A DNA stretch of 64,000 bases from Prevotella sp. (GTDB taxonomy: Bacteria > Bacteroidota > Bacteroidia > Bacteroidales > Bacteroidaceae), in the NCBI GenBank assembly GCA_017541365.1, contig JAFXZF010000100.1, forward strand, positions 40,839-104,838, in the 5' to 3' direction. The notes below the pieces were generated by a model. It was not told the origin of the DNA. It did not search any database and saw only the letters and a list, made by a program, of their open reading frames with translations. Position 1 is the stretch's first letter. Every line of letters starts with the position of its first letter. The position numbers and the translations under genes were made by a program. This document shows positions 18,385 to 26,064 of this stretch, piece by piece.

Positions 18385-18401
18385 TGTTATTTTGATTTTT
18401 A

Positions 18402-18450
18402 TATAGTGCCTATAGTGGCTATAGTATCTATAGTGACTATAGTAATATTA
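18402..18450. repeat. CTATAGTG tandem repeat
   Basis: Five or so imperfect copies of a 9-10 base unit, CTATAGTGG / CTATAGTATC, fill the yidD-tyrS spacer. Confidence 0.8.
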
Positions 18451-18457
18451 TAGGATT

Positions 18458-18679
18458 CTATGGTACTGGGTCATACCCGCTGCCACCCCATGGATGGCAT
18501 CTTAGTATTCGCTTGACGGCGAGCCATAGTCCCTTCAGTGGTCCGTGCTTGATGATTGCCTCCCTGGCATATTGTGAACAGGTGGGAGTGAAGCGACAGG
18601 AGGGGGGGGTGAAAGGGCTGATGCACGTCTGATAGAATGCTATGGGTGCTATGAGCAGTGCTGTCAGGATTTTGCGCAT
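18458..18679 (-). CDS. yidD: Membrane protein insertion efficiency factor YidD
   Basis: A 73-residue protein that assists YidC/Sec-dependent insertion at the inner membrane. The whole family signature is present: an amphipathic N-terminus ([19 protein letters not shown]), then [32 protein letters not shown] and [12 protein letters not shown]. Its start overlaps the end of rnpA by 16 bases, as usual, so the two are translationally coupled. Confidence 0.96.
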   Translation of the reverse strand: MRKILTALLIAPIAFYQTCISPFTPPSCRFTPTCSQYAREAIIKHGPLKGLWLAVKRILRCHPWGGSGYDPVP

Positions 18680-19056
18680 GACTCGGTGACTCTTTGCAGC
18701 AGGTTGCGTACCTTGCCTGTGATGAAGCTTGAGGGGTAATGCCTACTATCGAGCCATATGAATGCCATAGTGAGGGCTTTTCCTTCGGGCAACTGCAACA
18801 ACTCCTTGTTGTTGCGGTATGCTTCGCGCAGCTGTCGCTTGATGCGGTTGCGGTCCACGGCGTGACGGAACTGTCTCTTGGGTACCGATATCATCATGGC
18901 AGTGGCGTGATCGTCGGTACTTATCATGCGATATACCATGCGCAGTGGATAGGCTGACAGGCTCCTGCTACCCTTGCCAGGCTCAAAGAGCTGATCGATG
19001 AGATAGTGGCTGCACAGCCTCTCGCTCTTTGACAATTGACAATTCGGGTGTTTCAT
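18664..19056 (-). CDS. rnpA: Ribonuclease P protein component
   Basis: Protein subunit of RNase P, which trims tRNA 5' leaders. The RNA-binding signature [12 protein letters not shown] is at residues 69-80 and the left-handed crossover region [11 protein letters not shown] precedes it. Length 130. The N-terminus ([14 protein letters not shown]) is read through an AATTGTCAATTGTC repeat, so the first six or so residues are probably repeat-derived and replace the usual short leader before LSKSERL. It overlaps yidD by 16 bases. Confidence 0.95.
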   Translation of the reverse strand: MKHPNCQLSKSERLCSHYLIDQLFEPGKGSRSLSAYPLRMVYRMISTDDHATAMMISVPKRQFRHAVDRNRIKRQLREAYRNNKELLQLPEGKALTMAFIWLDSRHYPSSFITGKVRNLLQRVTESCAKS

Positions 19057-19085
19057 AATGAAAACCTTAAACCTTTAAACCTTTA
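19030..19085. repeat. Repeats at the rnpA start and in the hemD-rnpA spacer
   Basis: TGACAATTGACAATTC at 19030-19045 lies inside the rnpA N-terminal coding part. A second tract of AAACCTTTAAACC units (19060-19085) fills the spacer. Confidence 0.65.
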
Positions 19086-19092
19086 AACGCTC

Positions 19093-19842
19093 TCAGTCTT
19101 CCATCTCCTGCAGGAAGTGTCGCAGTGCTCCTGTCATGGATGGGTAGCGGTCGGTAGGCGCTTCGAGATGGAGGTCAAAGCCTGACTCGCGTGCTGCCTT
19201 GGCAGTAGAGGGCCCGAAGGTACCTATCATCAGTTTGTCGGACTTCATCTTGGGGAAATTTTCCTTCAGTGACTTGATGCCGGCAGGTGAGAAGAAGAGT
19301 GCCATGTCGTAGTCGAAGGCTTTTTTCTCCTCCTCGGTAAAGTCATTGCTGACGGTGCGGTACATGACGCACTCTTGGTGGTTGAGCTCTTTGGAGTCGA
19401 GGAGTTTGGAGATGGAGTCGTTGGCAACACTGCTCAGCGGTACGAGGTATTTCTCTGTCTTGTGCTTGAGCATGGCGGGAATGAGGTCGTCGATCTTGCC
19501 TGTTGAACCGAAGAATATCTTGCGCTTGCGGTATGGTGCATACTTCTGTATGTAGAGTGCTATTGTTTCGGTAACACAGAAATATTTTGTGGTTTCGGGC
19601 ATGGTGATACGCATGTCCTTGGTGAGTTGAAAGAAGTGGTCGATGGCGTGGCGTGATGTGAATACTATCGCCGTGTAGTTGGAGATATTTACCTTCTGCT
19701 GGCGAAACTCCTGTGCTGTCAATCCTTCAACTTTGATGAATGGACGGAATACGAGTTCTACGTCAAACTGCTTGGCTATCTCGTAGTATGGAGAGTTGCT
19801 GCTTGTGGGTTGTGGTTGTGATACGAGAATCTTTTTTACCAT
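19093..19842 (-). CDS. hemD: Uroporphyrinogen-III synthase
   Basis: Cyclises hydroxymethylbilane to uroporphyrinogen III in tetrapyrrole synthesis. It has the bilobal HemD pattern: N-terminal KKILVSQPQP, VFTSRHAIDHFF at residues about 60-71, and in the second half LFFSPAGIKSLKENF and IGTFGPSTAKAARESG. Sequence conservation of HemD is low in general, but 249 residues, this motif order and the DUF4271-hemD-rnpA order support the call. It follows DUF4271 by 9 bases. A -7-like box inside the end of DUF4271 could give it its own transcript. Confidence 0.9.
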   Translation of the reverse strand: MVKKILVSQPQPTSSNSPYYEIAKQFDVELVFRPFIKVEGLTAQEFRQQKVNISNYTAIVFTSRHAIDHFFQLTKDMRITMPETTKYFCVTETIALYIQKYAPYRKRKIFFGSTGKIDDLIPAMLKHKTEKYLVPLSSVANDSISKLLDSKELNHQECVMYRTVSNDFTEEEKKAFDYDMALFFSPAGIKSLKENFPKMKSDKLMIGTFGPSTAKAARESGFDLHLEAPTDRYPSMTGALRHFLQEMED

Positions 19843-19851
19843 CGTTGGTGC

Positions 19852-20637
19852 TTAAATGTTAGTGCTTAGTGTGTTAGAGATTATTGCTAATATGCCTATT
19901 GTTAATGCGATGGGTACCGCTTCGAGGGTGCAAAGGTACAAAAAAAATCGCAAAAAACTGCCATTTTTCTTGAAAAAGATGCAATACACCTTGTATAAAT
20001 AGATAACTTTGGTGATTATGAATGCTCCAAGGAGTATATAGAGGCACGTTGTGGCGCTGCATCCGAGAAAGAGGTACATGATGATGACGGGAAGCAGTAG
20101 TACGCTATCGAGGGCGAGAAAAAAATGCCGTTCGATGTTGCTCATACGCCGTTGTGAGAGAGCGAAGAAGGTGGCACCAACAACTCGTGTGGCAATAGCC
20201 CTGATCACCACATATAAGAAGTATGCGATGGCATATATGCCGATAACGACGTATCTGCCGGGCGCTGGATATGCTGTGATATGCCCCATCTCGATGCAGC
20301 AGGCATAGGTGAGGAGTGCTGCCAGCAGCATGCCTTGAAATATGAAGTAGTTGAGATATGAAGACTTCTTGATGGTCTCGCGCAGGGTATATGATTGTTC
20401 TGAAGGCGGATGCGACAGACTGTCCAGCTTGTACTGTATAAAAGGGAAGGCTATCTTGCCCGTGAAGAGTGAGATGATGGTCATCAGCAGGATGGCTGCG
20501 ATGATATAGTCATCATTGTTTAGTGGGGTGGCAATGAGTTCGCCTGACTCACCTAAACTGCGTAGCGAGAGGTCTCCATGCCATAGTTGTGATGTGGCAG
20601 AAAAGAAATTATCGAATATGTTGGCAGGAGAGGGCAA
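19852..20637 (-). CDS. DUF4271 family integral membrane protein
   Basis: A 261-residue protein with about six hydrophobic segments (DYIIAAILLMTIISLFTG, FIFQGMLLAALLTYACCI, VVIGIYAIAYFLYVVI, SVLLLPVIIMYLFLGCSAT, LYILLGAFIITKVIYLY, AVPIALTIGILAIISNTL). The order DUF4271-hemD is a common Bacteroidales arrangement; the function is unknown. The start is uncertain: the frame opens with TTG at 20637 (LPSPANIF) inside a CTCTCC...CCTCTCC repeat-like stretch, and no upstream ATG exists in frame. Confidence 0.8.
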   Translation of the reverse strand: MPSPANIFDNFFSATSQLWHGDLSLRSLGESGELIATPLNNDDYIIAAILLMTIISLFTGKIAFPFIQYKLDSLSHPPSEQSYTLRETIKKSSYLNYFIFQGMLLAALLTYACCIEMGHITAYPAPGRYVVIGIYAIAYFLYVVIRAIATRVVGATFFALSQRRMSNIERHFFLALDSVLLLPVIIMYLFLGCSATTCLYILLGAFIITKVIYLYKVYCIFFKKNGSFLRFFLYLCTLEAVPIALTIGILAIISNTLSTNI

Positions 20638-20680
20638 GGGGGAGAGAATGTAGAGTATAGAGTGTAAAGTGTAAAGGTTG

Positions 20681-20715
20681 AAAAAAAAACCGCAAAAGCT
20701 ATTGTGCTTTTGCGG
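20681..20715 (-). terminator. Terminator of rpsO
   Basis: On the minus strand: CCGCAAAAGC / GCTTTTGCGG 10-bp stem, six-base loop, then a run of T. It lies 28 bases after the rpsO stop codon. Confidence 0.9.
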
Positions 20716-20742
20716 GGTATTTCTTTAGTCGTTATGATTTGA

Positions 20743-21012
20743 TTACTTACGGAGGCCGAGAGCCTTAACGATAGCACGATAACGATTGATGTCGCGGTCA
20801 TAGAGGTAGTCGAGCAGTGCGCGGCGCTTACCTACGAGCTGTGTCAGTGAGCGTGCTGTGCGATAGTCCTTGTGATTGGCCTTCAGATGCTCAGTGAGGT
20901 GCTTGATACGATAGGTGAAGAGTGCAATCTGGCTCTCAGCAGAACCTGTATCGGTAGCTGACTTGCCATACTGTCCGAAGATCTCTGTCTTCTTTGCGTT
21001 GTCTAAATACAT
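20743..21012 (-). CDS. rpsO: 30S ribosomal protein S15
   Basis: Primary-binding small-subunit protein that contacts the 16S central-domain three-way junction. Starts at ATG 21012 (MYLDNAKKTEIFGQYG), giving the standard 89 residues. Hallmarks are TGSAESQIALFTYRIKHLTE, LVGKRRALLDYL and INRYRAIVKALGLRK. The frame stays open for 33 codons further upstream, but that part lacks family similarity and is the transcribed leader. It has its own promoter and terminator. Confidence 0.97.
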   Translation of the reverse strand: MYLDNAKKTEIFGQYGKSATDTGSAESQIALFTYRIKHLTEHLKANHKDYRTARSLTQLVGKRRALLDYLYDRDINRYRAIVKALGLRK

Positions 21013-21142
21013 AATGTTGTTTTGAGTGTGTGACTGTAAGTGAGTAATTGATATTACTATCACATATCTCTGATGCTCTTCCTGCCCAGTCACTTCAAGC
21101 AATGGAGACATCGTCGAATGCGGCTTTTCTTAAAAGCGGGTG

Positions 21143-21150
21143 CAAAATTA
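21143..21150 (-). promoter_or_regulatory. -7 box of rpsO and a leader of about 125 bases
   Basis: TAATTTTG on the minus strand. The distance to ATG 21012 implies a long leader for this region. S15 autoregulates through leader RNA in several phyla, so a structured operator here is plausible. No -33 TTTG is evident. Confidence 0.5.
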
Positions 21151-21158
21151 CAAAAAAA

Positions 21159-21216
21159 TAACGGGAACGGGAACGCTAACGTTAACTTTTTTCAATTTTC
21201 AATTTTATTTTTTCAA
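21159..21216. repeat. GGGAAC / GTTAAC repeat followed by TTTTCAATTTTCAA tract
   Basis: AACGGGAACGGGAACGCTAAC, then repeated CAATTTT units, fills the spacer between murF-alr and rpsO. The first part is the same family as the insert in hom and the tail of the PL1 lyase at 33210. Confidence 0.8.
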
Positions 21217-21227
21217 TTATTTAACAT

Positions 21228-23708
21228 TTATTCTTCAAAATATACCCTCTTTACACGGTTGCTGATACCTGTAAGGATTTCGTAGGGTATGGTTTGAAGT
21301 TTGTCGGAAAGAACGGTGACGGGGAGGTTGGTGCCAAATATCTCGACGCTGTCACCCTCCTTGCAGTTGATATCGGTAACATCGATCATGCATACGTCCA
21401 TGCAGATATTGCCCACATACTCTGCCTTCTTGCCATTGACGAGACAGTATCCGTGGCGGTTGCCGAGATGTCGGTTGAGTCCGTCGGCATAGCCGATAGG
21501 TATGGCTGCTATGATGCTGTCGCGATCGAGTATGGTACGGCGTGAGTAACCTATGCTTTCGCCTGCCTTGACGTGGCGCAGTTGCAGTATGGTGGTCTTG
21601 AGCGAGGAGACATTGTGTATAATCTCGTTGGTGCGTGGGTTGATGCCATAGAGCCCCAATCCCAGTCGGCACATATCCATCTGACGCTCAGGGAAATGCT
21701 CTATGCCGGCACTGTTGCATATGTGGCGCAGTATATGGTGCGAGAATGCTGCCTGCAGGGCATCGGCTCCCTTGGTGTAGATTTCAAACTGATGAGCTGA
21801 GAAATCGTCAAACGCATCGTCGTCGCTACCCACAAAGTGTGAGAACACGGAGCGTGGGATGAGGGCATTCTGATTTTTCAGATAGTCGATGAGGCGAGGC
21901 ATGTCATCAACGGGATGGAAACCGAGGCGGCACATGCCCGTATCGAGTTTGATGTGTATGGGCCATCCTGTGATACCCTCCTTGCGTGCTGCCTTGCGAA
22001 GGGCATCGAGCAGGCGGAAGGAATAGACCTCGGGTTCGAGGTCGTAGTCAAACATGGTCTTGAAGGCTGTCATCTCGGGATTCATAATCATGATGTTGGC
22101 GGTGATGCCAGCCTTGCGTAGTGCTACGCCCTCGTCAGCCACTGCCACGGCGAGGTAATCTACGCGGTGGTCCTGCAGTGTCTTGGCTATCTCCACTGCT
22201 CCTGCTCCGTAGCCGTCGGCCTTTATCATGCATACCAGTTTGGTGCCTCTCTTCATCTGGCTTCGATACCAGTTGAGATTGGCTACGACAGCTGACAGAT
22301 TTACCTCAAGGGTGGTTTCGTGGACTTTCTCTACCAACTGGTCAGTGATGGTGTCAAAGGAGAAACGTCGTGCGCCCTTGATGAGTATCACCTCGTCGTG
22401 AAGGTTGGTGAAATCGCTTGAGTCGAGGAATGAAGCAGTATCGGCGTAGAAACGACTGTCGTCAATCTTTATGAGGTTGGCATTGTCCTTTAGTGCCTTG
22501 CCGATTCCTATAAACTTCTCTACTCCTCGGCTGACGATGAGGTCAGAAACCTGTCGATACAGTTCTCTCTCAGCTATGCCGCTCTGCTCTATGTCGCTGA
22601 GTATCAGGGTGCGTCGGCGCCCCTTGTGGTCAGGTCGCCGATGCATGAAGTCGAGTGCTATGTCGAGGCTTGCGAGGTCGGAGTTGTAGGAGTCATTGAT
22701 GAGTGTACACCCATTGCGTCCCTCCTTTACCTCCAAGCGCATGGCGACGGGTTCGAGGAGCATCATGCGCTCTGCCAGTTCCTCTTTGCTCAGTCCGAGG
22801 TACAGTGCTGCTACGGCGCATGTGATGGAGTTTTCAATCTCTGCCTCGCTGATATATGGCAGGGAGTAGGTGCCCTCTTCTCCTTCGTAGGTATATGTTA
22901 TGCGTGTGGTGCCCCCTGCAGAGTTTTCGCAGGGTGTGGTCTCTATGTGGCTCACAAAGAAGGAGACTGTGCTGTCACTGAGCGACCAACTGAGTGTCTT
23001 GCCTCTGAAGGTGCTTCCCTTCAGTACTCGGAATGCTACATCGTTGTCGGCAGGGTAGATGAGAGCTTCACAGTTGCTGAAAAGTTGGAATTTTTCGCGG
23101 CACTTGTCCTCCAGTGAGTGGAAGTTCTCCTGATGGGCCAGTCCCAAACTGGTGAAGATGCCGATGGTGGGTTGTATGATATCGGCGAGGCGTCGCATCT
23201 CGTCAGGTTGGCTGATGCCTGCCTCAAATAGTCCCACGGCACTGTCCTCGCTCAGCATCCATACTGACAGTGGTACGCCAATCTGCGAGTTGTAGCTACG
23301 TGGCGAACGAGTGACGTGCATGGATGGCATGAGGAGCTGGTAGAGCCATTCCTTCACGACAGTCTTGCCGTTGCTGCCAGTAATGCCTACTATAGGTATG
23401 TCAAACTCATCGCGGTGTCGCTCTGCGAGTCGTTGCAGTGCGGCAAGGGTATCGTTGACGACGAGAAAGTTGGCATCGTCGAGAGCTGGCTGAGGTGTGT
23501 CAACGACAAAGTTGCGCACACCGCGGTTGTAGAGTTCCTCGATGTATCTGTGGCCATCATTGCGAGAGGAGCGAAGGGCAAAGAACAACGTTTCTTCAGG
23601 AAATGACAGTGAGCGGCTGTCAGTAAGGAGAAATGAGATGTTGCCGTCGGTACTGCCTATGCGGCGTGCTCCTATCAGTGTGGCGATTTGAGATATGGAG
23701 TATGTCAT
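21228..23708 (-). CDS. murF-alr: MurF-alanine racemase fusion
   Basis: Bifunctional peptidoglycan precursor enzyme of Bacteroidota. Residues 1 to about 455 are MurF, which adds D-Ala-D-Ala to UDP-MurNAc-tripeptide: ATP-binding GSNGKT at 111-116, FEAGISQPDEM, and INDSYNSDLASLD. Residues about 465-826 are a PLP-dependent alanine racemase, with the PLP lysine in LVCMIKADGYGAG (K496), KLDTGMCRLGF and the racemase tyrosine region IGYSRR. The fusion couples D-Ala production to its use. Its ATG shares one base with the stop of the small upstream gene (TGATG), so translation is coupled. Confidence 0.95.
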   Translation of the reverse strand: MTYSISQIATLIGARRIGSTDGNISFLLTDSRSLSFPEETLFFALRSSRNDGHRYIEELYNRGVRNFVVDTPQPALDDANFLVVNDTLAALQRLAERHRDEFDIPIVGITGSNGKTVVKEWLYQLLMPSMHVTRSPRSYNSQIGVPLSVWMLSEDSAVGLFEAGISQPDEMRRLADIIQPTIGIFTSLGLAHQENFHSLEDKCREKFQLFSNCEALIYPADNDVAFRVLKGSTFRGKTLSWSLSDSTVSFFVSHIETTPCENSAGGTTRITYTYEGEEGTYSLPYISEAEIENSITCAVAALYLGLSKEELAERMMLLEPVAMRLEVKEGRNGCTLINDSYNSDLASLDIALDFMHRRPDHKGRRRTLILSDIEQSGIAERELYRQVSDLIVSRGVEKFIGIGKALKDNANLIKIDDSRFYADTASFLDSSDFTNLHDEVILIKGARRFSFDTITDQLVEKVHETTLEVNLSAVVANLNWYRSQMKRGTKLVCMIKADGYGAGAVEIAKTLQDHRVDYLAVAVADEGVALRKAGITANIMIMNPEMTAFKTMFDYDLEPEVYSFRLLDALRKAARKEGITGWPIHIKLDTGMCRLGFHPVDDMPRLIDYLKNQNALIPRSVFSHFVGSDDDAFDDFSAHQFEIYTKGADALQAAFSHHILRHICNSAGIEHFPERQMDMCRLGLGLYGINPRTNEIIHNVSSLKTTILQLRHVKAGESIGYSRRTILDRDSIIAAIPIGYADGLNRHLGNRHGYCLVNGKKAEYVGNICMDVCMIDVTDINCKEGDSVEIFGTNLPVTVLSDKLQTIPYEILTGISNRVKRVYFEE

Positions 23709-23848
23709 CAGAATTTTTCTTCTTCTTTAGAACCTTTGAAAGAGATGTCGCCCAACTTCTCATTGATTGCGTAGGCCAATCCACATAATAGGGTAAGTCC
23801 TGTAGTGATGATAATGCCGATGATACCTGCTTTAGTCTTTTCTTTCAT
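23708..23848 (-). CDS. Small single-pass membrane protein (46 aa)
   Basis: MKEKTKAGIIGIIITTGLTL begins a 46-residue protein with one hydrophobic segment (residues 8-27) and a charged C-terminal tail (GSKEEEKF). The stop TGA overlaps the murF-alr ATG by one base, which supports a real gene. The frame is open another 75 codons upstream, but that part is composed of repeat tract and the radical SAM gene read out of frame. No family is recognised. Confidence 0.6.
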   Translation of the reverse strand: MKEKTKAGIIGIIITTGLTLLCGLAYAINEKLGDISFKGSKEEEKF

Positions 23849-23860
23849 AACTATAAAAAA

Positions 23861-23907
23861 TCTGTAATCTATAATGTATAATGTATAATGTATAATCTGT
23901 AATCTAC
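23861..23907. repeat. TAATCTATAATGTATAATG tandem repeat
   Basis: Imperfect 9-10 base units (TAATGTATAATG, TCTGTAATCTA) fill the spacer between the radical SAM gene and the small membrane protein. Confidence 0.8.
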
Positions 23908-23910
23908 GAA

Positions 23911-24690
23911 TCAATAGCTGGCGGAGCATGGTATGCCCATCTGCTCCACGCGTGCCATGATGCCATCGAGTATGGTGGGAGTGGCTTTCTTGAGGCCTTG
24001 CGCCGGTGTCTCGCGGTCGATGGTGTATATCATGACCTTCTGTGGCTGTATGTCCCTTACTGCCTCCAACCATGGGGTGACGTATTCGTCACTGGTATTG
24101 TCAACCGACTCGCCATTGTACGTGCCTTGCATAAACATGGTCTGTATGATTACGTGGCCATCAAACTTCTTGAGGTCGTCGATAACCTGCTTTACGTCGT
24201 ATGATGGTGACACAGGTCTGTCCACCTTATTTATATATAGGGGCGATATGGTGTCGAGTTTCTGTATGTTGTCATCAACCTTCATAAGTGCGAGGCGTAC
24301 CTCGGGTTTGTCAATGTTGGTGGCATTGCTGAGTACTGCGATGCAGGCACGGGGGAAATACTTGTCGCGTACCTCAACGACATCGTCGATGATAGCTGCA
24401 AAGTCAGGATGTCCGGTAGGTTCGCCATTGCCAGCAAATGTTATGACATCGAGTCCCTCACCATCATTGTGGCGCTGCTTGAGCACTGCAGTAAGTGCCT
24501 CGCGTACTTCCTGACGTGTAGGACGTTTGCTTTTGGGACGGAAGTCTTTGTTGAAACCACACTCGCAATATATGCAGTCGAAAGAGCACACCTTGCCGTC
24601 ACCAGGCATGAGGTTTACGCCAAGTGATATGCCTAACCTGCGTGAGTGAACAGGTCCGAAGATGGGGGAAGGATAGATTATTGTTGACAT
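23911..24690 (-). CDS. Radical SAM protein
   Basis: The 4Fe-4S cluster motif CX3CX2C is VCSFDCIYCEC at residues about 34-44, and a SAM-binding glycine motif follows (TFAGNGEPTGHPD). The remaining TIM-barrel strands are recognisable (ACIAVLSNATNI, VIIQTMFMQG, VMIYTIDRETPAQGL). The 259 residues lack an obvious second Fe-S domain. Homologues are widespread in Bacteroidota and annotated only as radical SAM proteins; the substrate is unknown. Its position upstream of murF-alr is not informative. Confidence 0.85.
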   Translation of the reverse strand: MSTIIYPSPIFGPVHSRRLGISLGVNLMPGDGKVCSFDCIYCECGFNKDFRPKSKRPTRQEVREALTAVLKQRHNDGEGLDVITFAGNGEPTGHPDFAAIIDDVVEVRDKYFPRACIAVLSNATNIDKPEVRLALMKVDDNIQKLDTISPLYINKVDRPVSPSYDVKQVIDDLKKFDGHVIIQTMFMQGTYNGESVDNTSDEYVTPWLEAVRDIQPQKVMIYTIDRETPAQGLKKATPTILDGIMARVEQMGIPCSASY

Positions 24691-24691
24691 G

Positions 24692-24724
24692 GTTGATAGT
24701 TGACGGTTGATAGTTGACAGTTGA
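24692..24724. repeat. TTGATAGTTGACGG tandem repeat
   Basis: Three imperfect copies of GTTGATAGTTGACAG fill the spacer between the histidine kinase and the radical SAM gene. Similar units are at 61996 and, in frame, inside ribD (46427). Confidence 0.75.
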
Positions 24725-24727
24725 AGA

Positions 24728-25912
24728 TTATGATCGAGAGAGCTCTATGCGGAATGTTGTGCCCTTGCCTATTTCAGACGTGAGGACATATATCTTGCCG
24801 TCGTGATACTCCTCTATTATGCGTTTTGCCAAGGAGAGTCCCAGACCCCAGCCACGTTTTTTTGTCGTGAAGCCAGGGCGGAATACGTTCTTGATATTCT
24901 TGTGCTCGATGCCCTTGCCATTGTCCTTGACGTCGATGATGACGGTGCTCGTCTGAGTGTGGGTGCTGATATCGATATGTCCCTCGCCGCCCATGGCATC
25001 AACGGCATTCTTGCAGAGATTCTCAAACACCCACTCGAGCAGTTGCGGGTTGGCAAACACTATGACATTGGGCTGGTCCAACTGGGTGGTAATCTTTACT
25101 TTGTTGGATGTGCGTCGTCCCATGTATGTCACCACGTGTTCAAGGAGTTCTGTGAGGTCGGTGCTCTTGCGTTCTGGTGCAGAACCTATCTTGGAGAAAC
25201 GGTCGGCGATGAGTTGCAGGCGTTTCACATCCTTGTCCATCTCAGGTATCAGTTCGTCCTTGGGGTATTGCTCCCTCAATATCTCAGTCCATGCCATGAG
25301 GCTGGATATCGGTGTGCCCAACTGATGAGCCGTCTCCTTGGACAGTCCCACCCATACTTTGTTTTGTTCGGCCTTCTTTGAGGTAAGCAGTGCGAAGATG
25401 GCGATGACGACAAATATCATCACGATGCCCAGTTGCACGTAGGGGTAGTATGCCAGGCGCGTGAGCAACAGCGAGTCGTCATAGCATACGAGCAGATAGT
25501 CCGTCGCCCTGTTGCCTATCTGCACCTTGATGGGTTGGTGTCTGTTGGCAAAGGTCTTTGCTTTCTCGGCAGCGATGGCAAGGCTGTCCTGTGATGATAT
25601 CTCTACGTTGCGGTATATCTGTGCATTGCCCCTGGCATCAGTGACAATGACGGGTATGGTATTGTTTTGTTCGAGAATCTTCAGTACGAGGTTGAGGTCC
25701 GTATCCTCGGTGGCAGTATTGAGGGAGTGCATCGCCTCTGCCCATATCTCCATGCGGCCTCGTTCTTCACGTTCGAGGTCACGTACCAGAAAGTGACTGG
25801 ACACCAATGATGCAGCTGCTATAATCACAGCGGCAACCACCAAGGAGATTTTTACCTGTCGTATTTTGTCTGTCCAGTACATAAAACGTGGCAAAAATAC
25901 TACTTTTTCCAT
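24728..25912 (-). CDS. Membrane sensor histidine kinase
   Basis: Two transmembrane segments (residues about 20-42 and 159-177) flank a periplasmic sensing domain of about 115 residues. The H-box is in KETAHQLGTPISSL (His about 196). The ATPase domain carries the N-box NLCKNAVDAMGG, DNGKGI and GWGLGLSLAKRI. No receiver domain and no adjacent response regulator is present, so it is an orphan kinase. The start is placed at ATG 25912, since the longer frame begins at a GTG inside a repeat and upstream of the -7 box. The alternative ATG 25882 (MYWTDK) is possible. Confidence 0.88.
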   Translation of the reverse strand: MEKVVFLPRFMYWTDKIRQVKISLVVAAVIIAAASLVSSHFLVRDLEREERGRMEIWAEAMHSLNTATEDTDLNLVLKILEQNNTIPVIVTDARGNAQIYRNVEISSQDSLAIAAEKAKTFANRHQPIKVQIGNRATDYLLVCYDDSLLLTRLAYYPYVQLGIVMIFVVIAIFALLTSKKAEQNKVWVGLSKETAHQLGTPISSLMAWTEILREQYPKDELIPEMDKDVKRLQLIADRFSKIGSAPERKSTDLTELLEHVVTYMGRRTSNKVKITTQLDQPNVIVFANPQLLEWVFENLCKNAVDAMGGEGHIDISTHTQTSTVIIDVKDNGKGIEHKNIKNVFRPGFTTKKRGWGLGLSLAKRIIEEYHDGKIYVLTSEIGKGTTFRIELSRS

Positions 25913-25930
25913 TATTATGCAAATAAAAAT

Positions 25931-25938
25931 CAAAAATA
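25931..25938 (-). promoter_or_regulatory. -7 box of the histidine kinase
   Basis: TATTTTTG on the minus strand, 18 bases before ATG 25912. The -33 element is poor. Confidence 0.45.
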
Positions 25939-25970
25939 AGTTAAATTTGCACCAACTTTCAATACTCACC

Positions 25971-26001
25971 TTTCATCTTTCAACTTTTATAAGTACCTTT
26001 G
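25971..26001 (+). promoter_or_regulatory. Promoter of purB
   Basis: TTTC (25971-25974), 19 bases, TACCTTTG (25994-26001). The leader of about 60 bases holds a small CTGC-gtgag-GCAG hairpin. Confidence 0.6.
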
Positions 26002-26064
26002 CATGGCAATTATGTGCTGCGTGAGGCAGCAGACAACACTTTTAATTCGAATTAGGAAATATTT

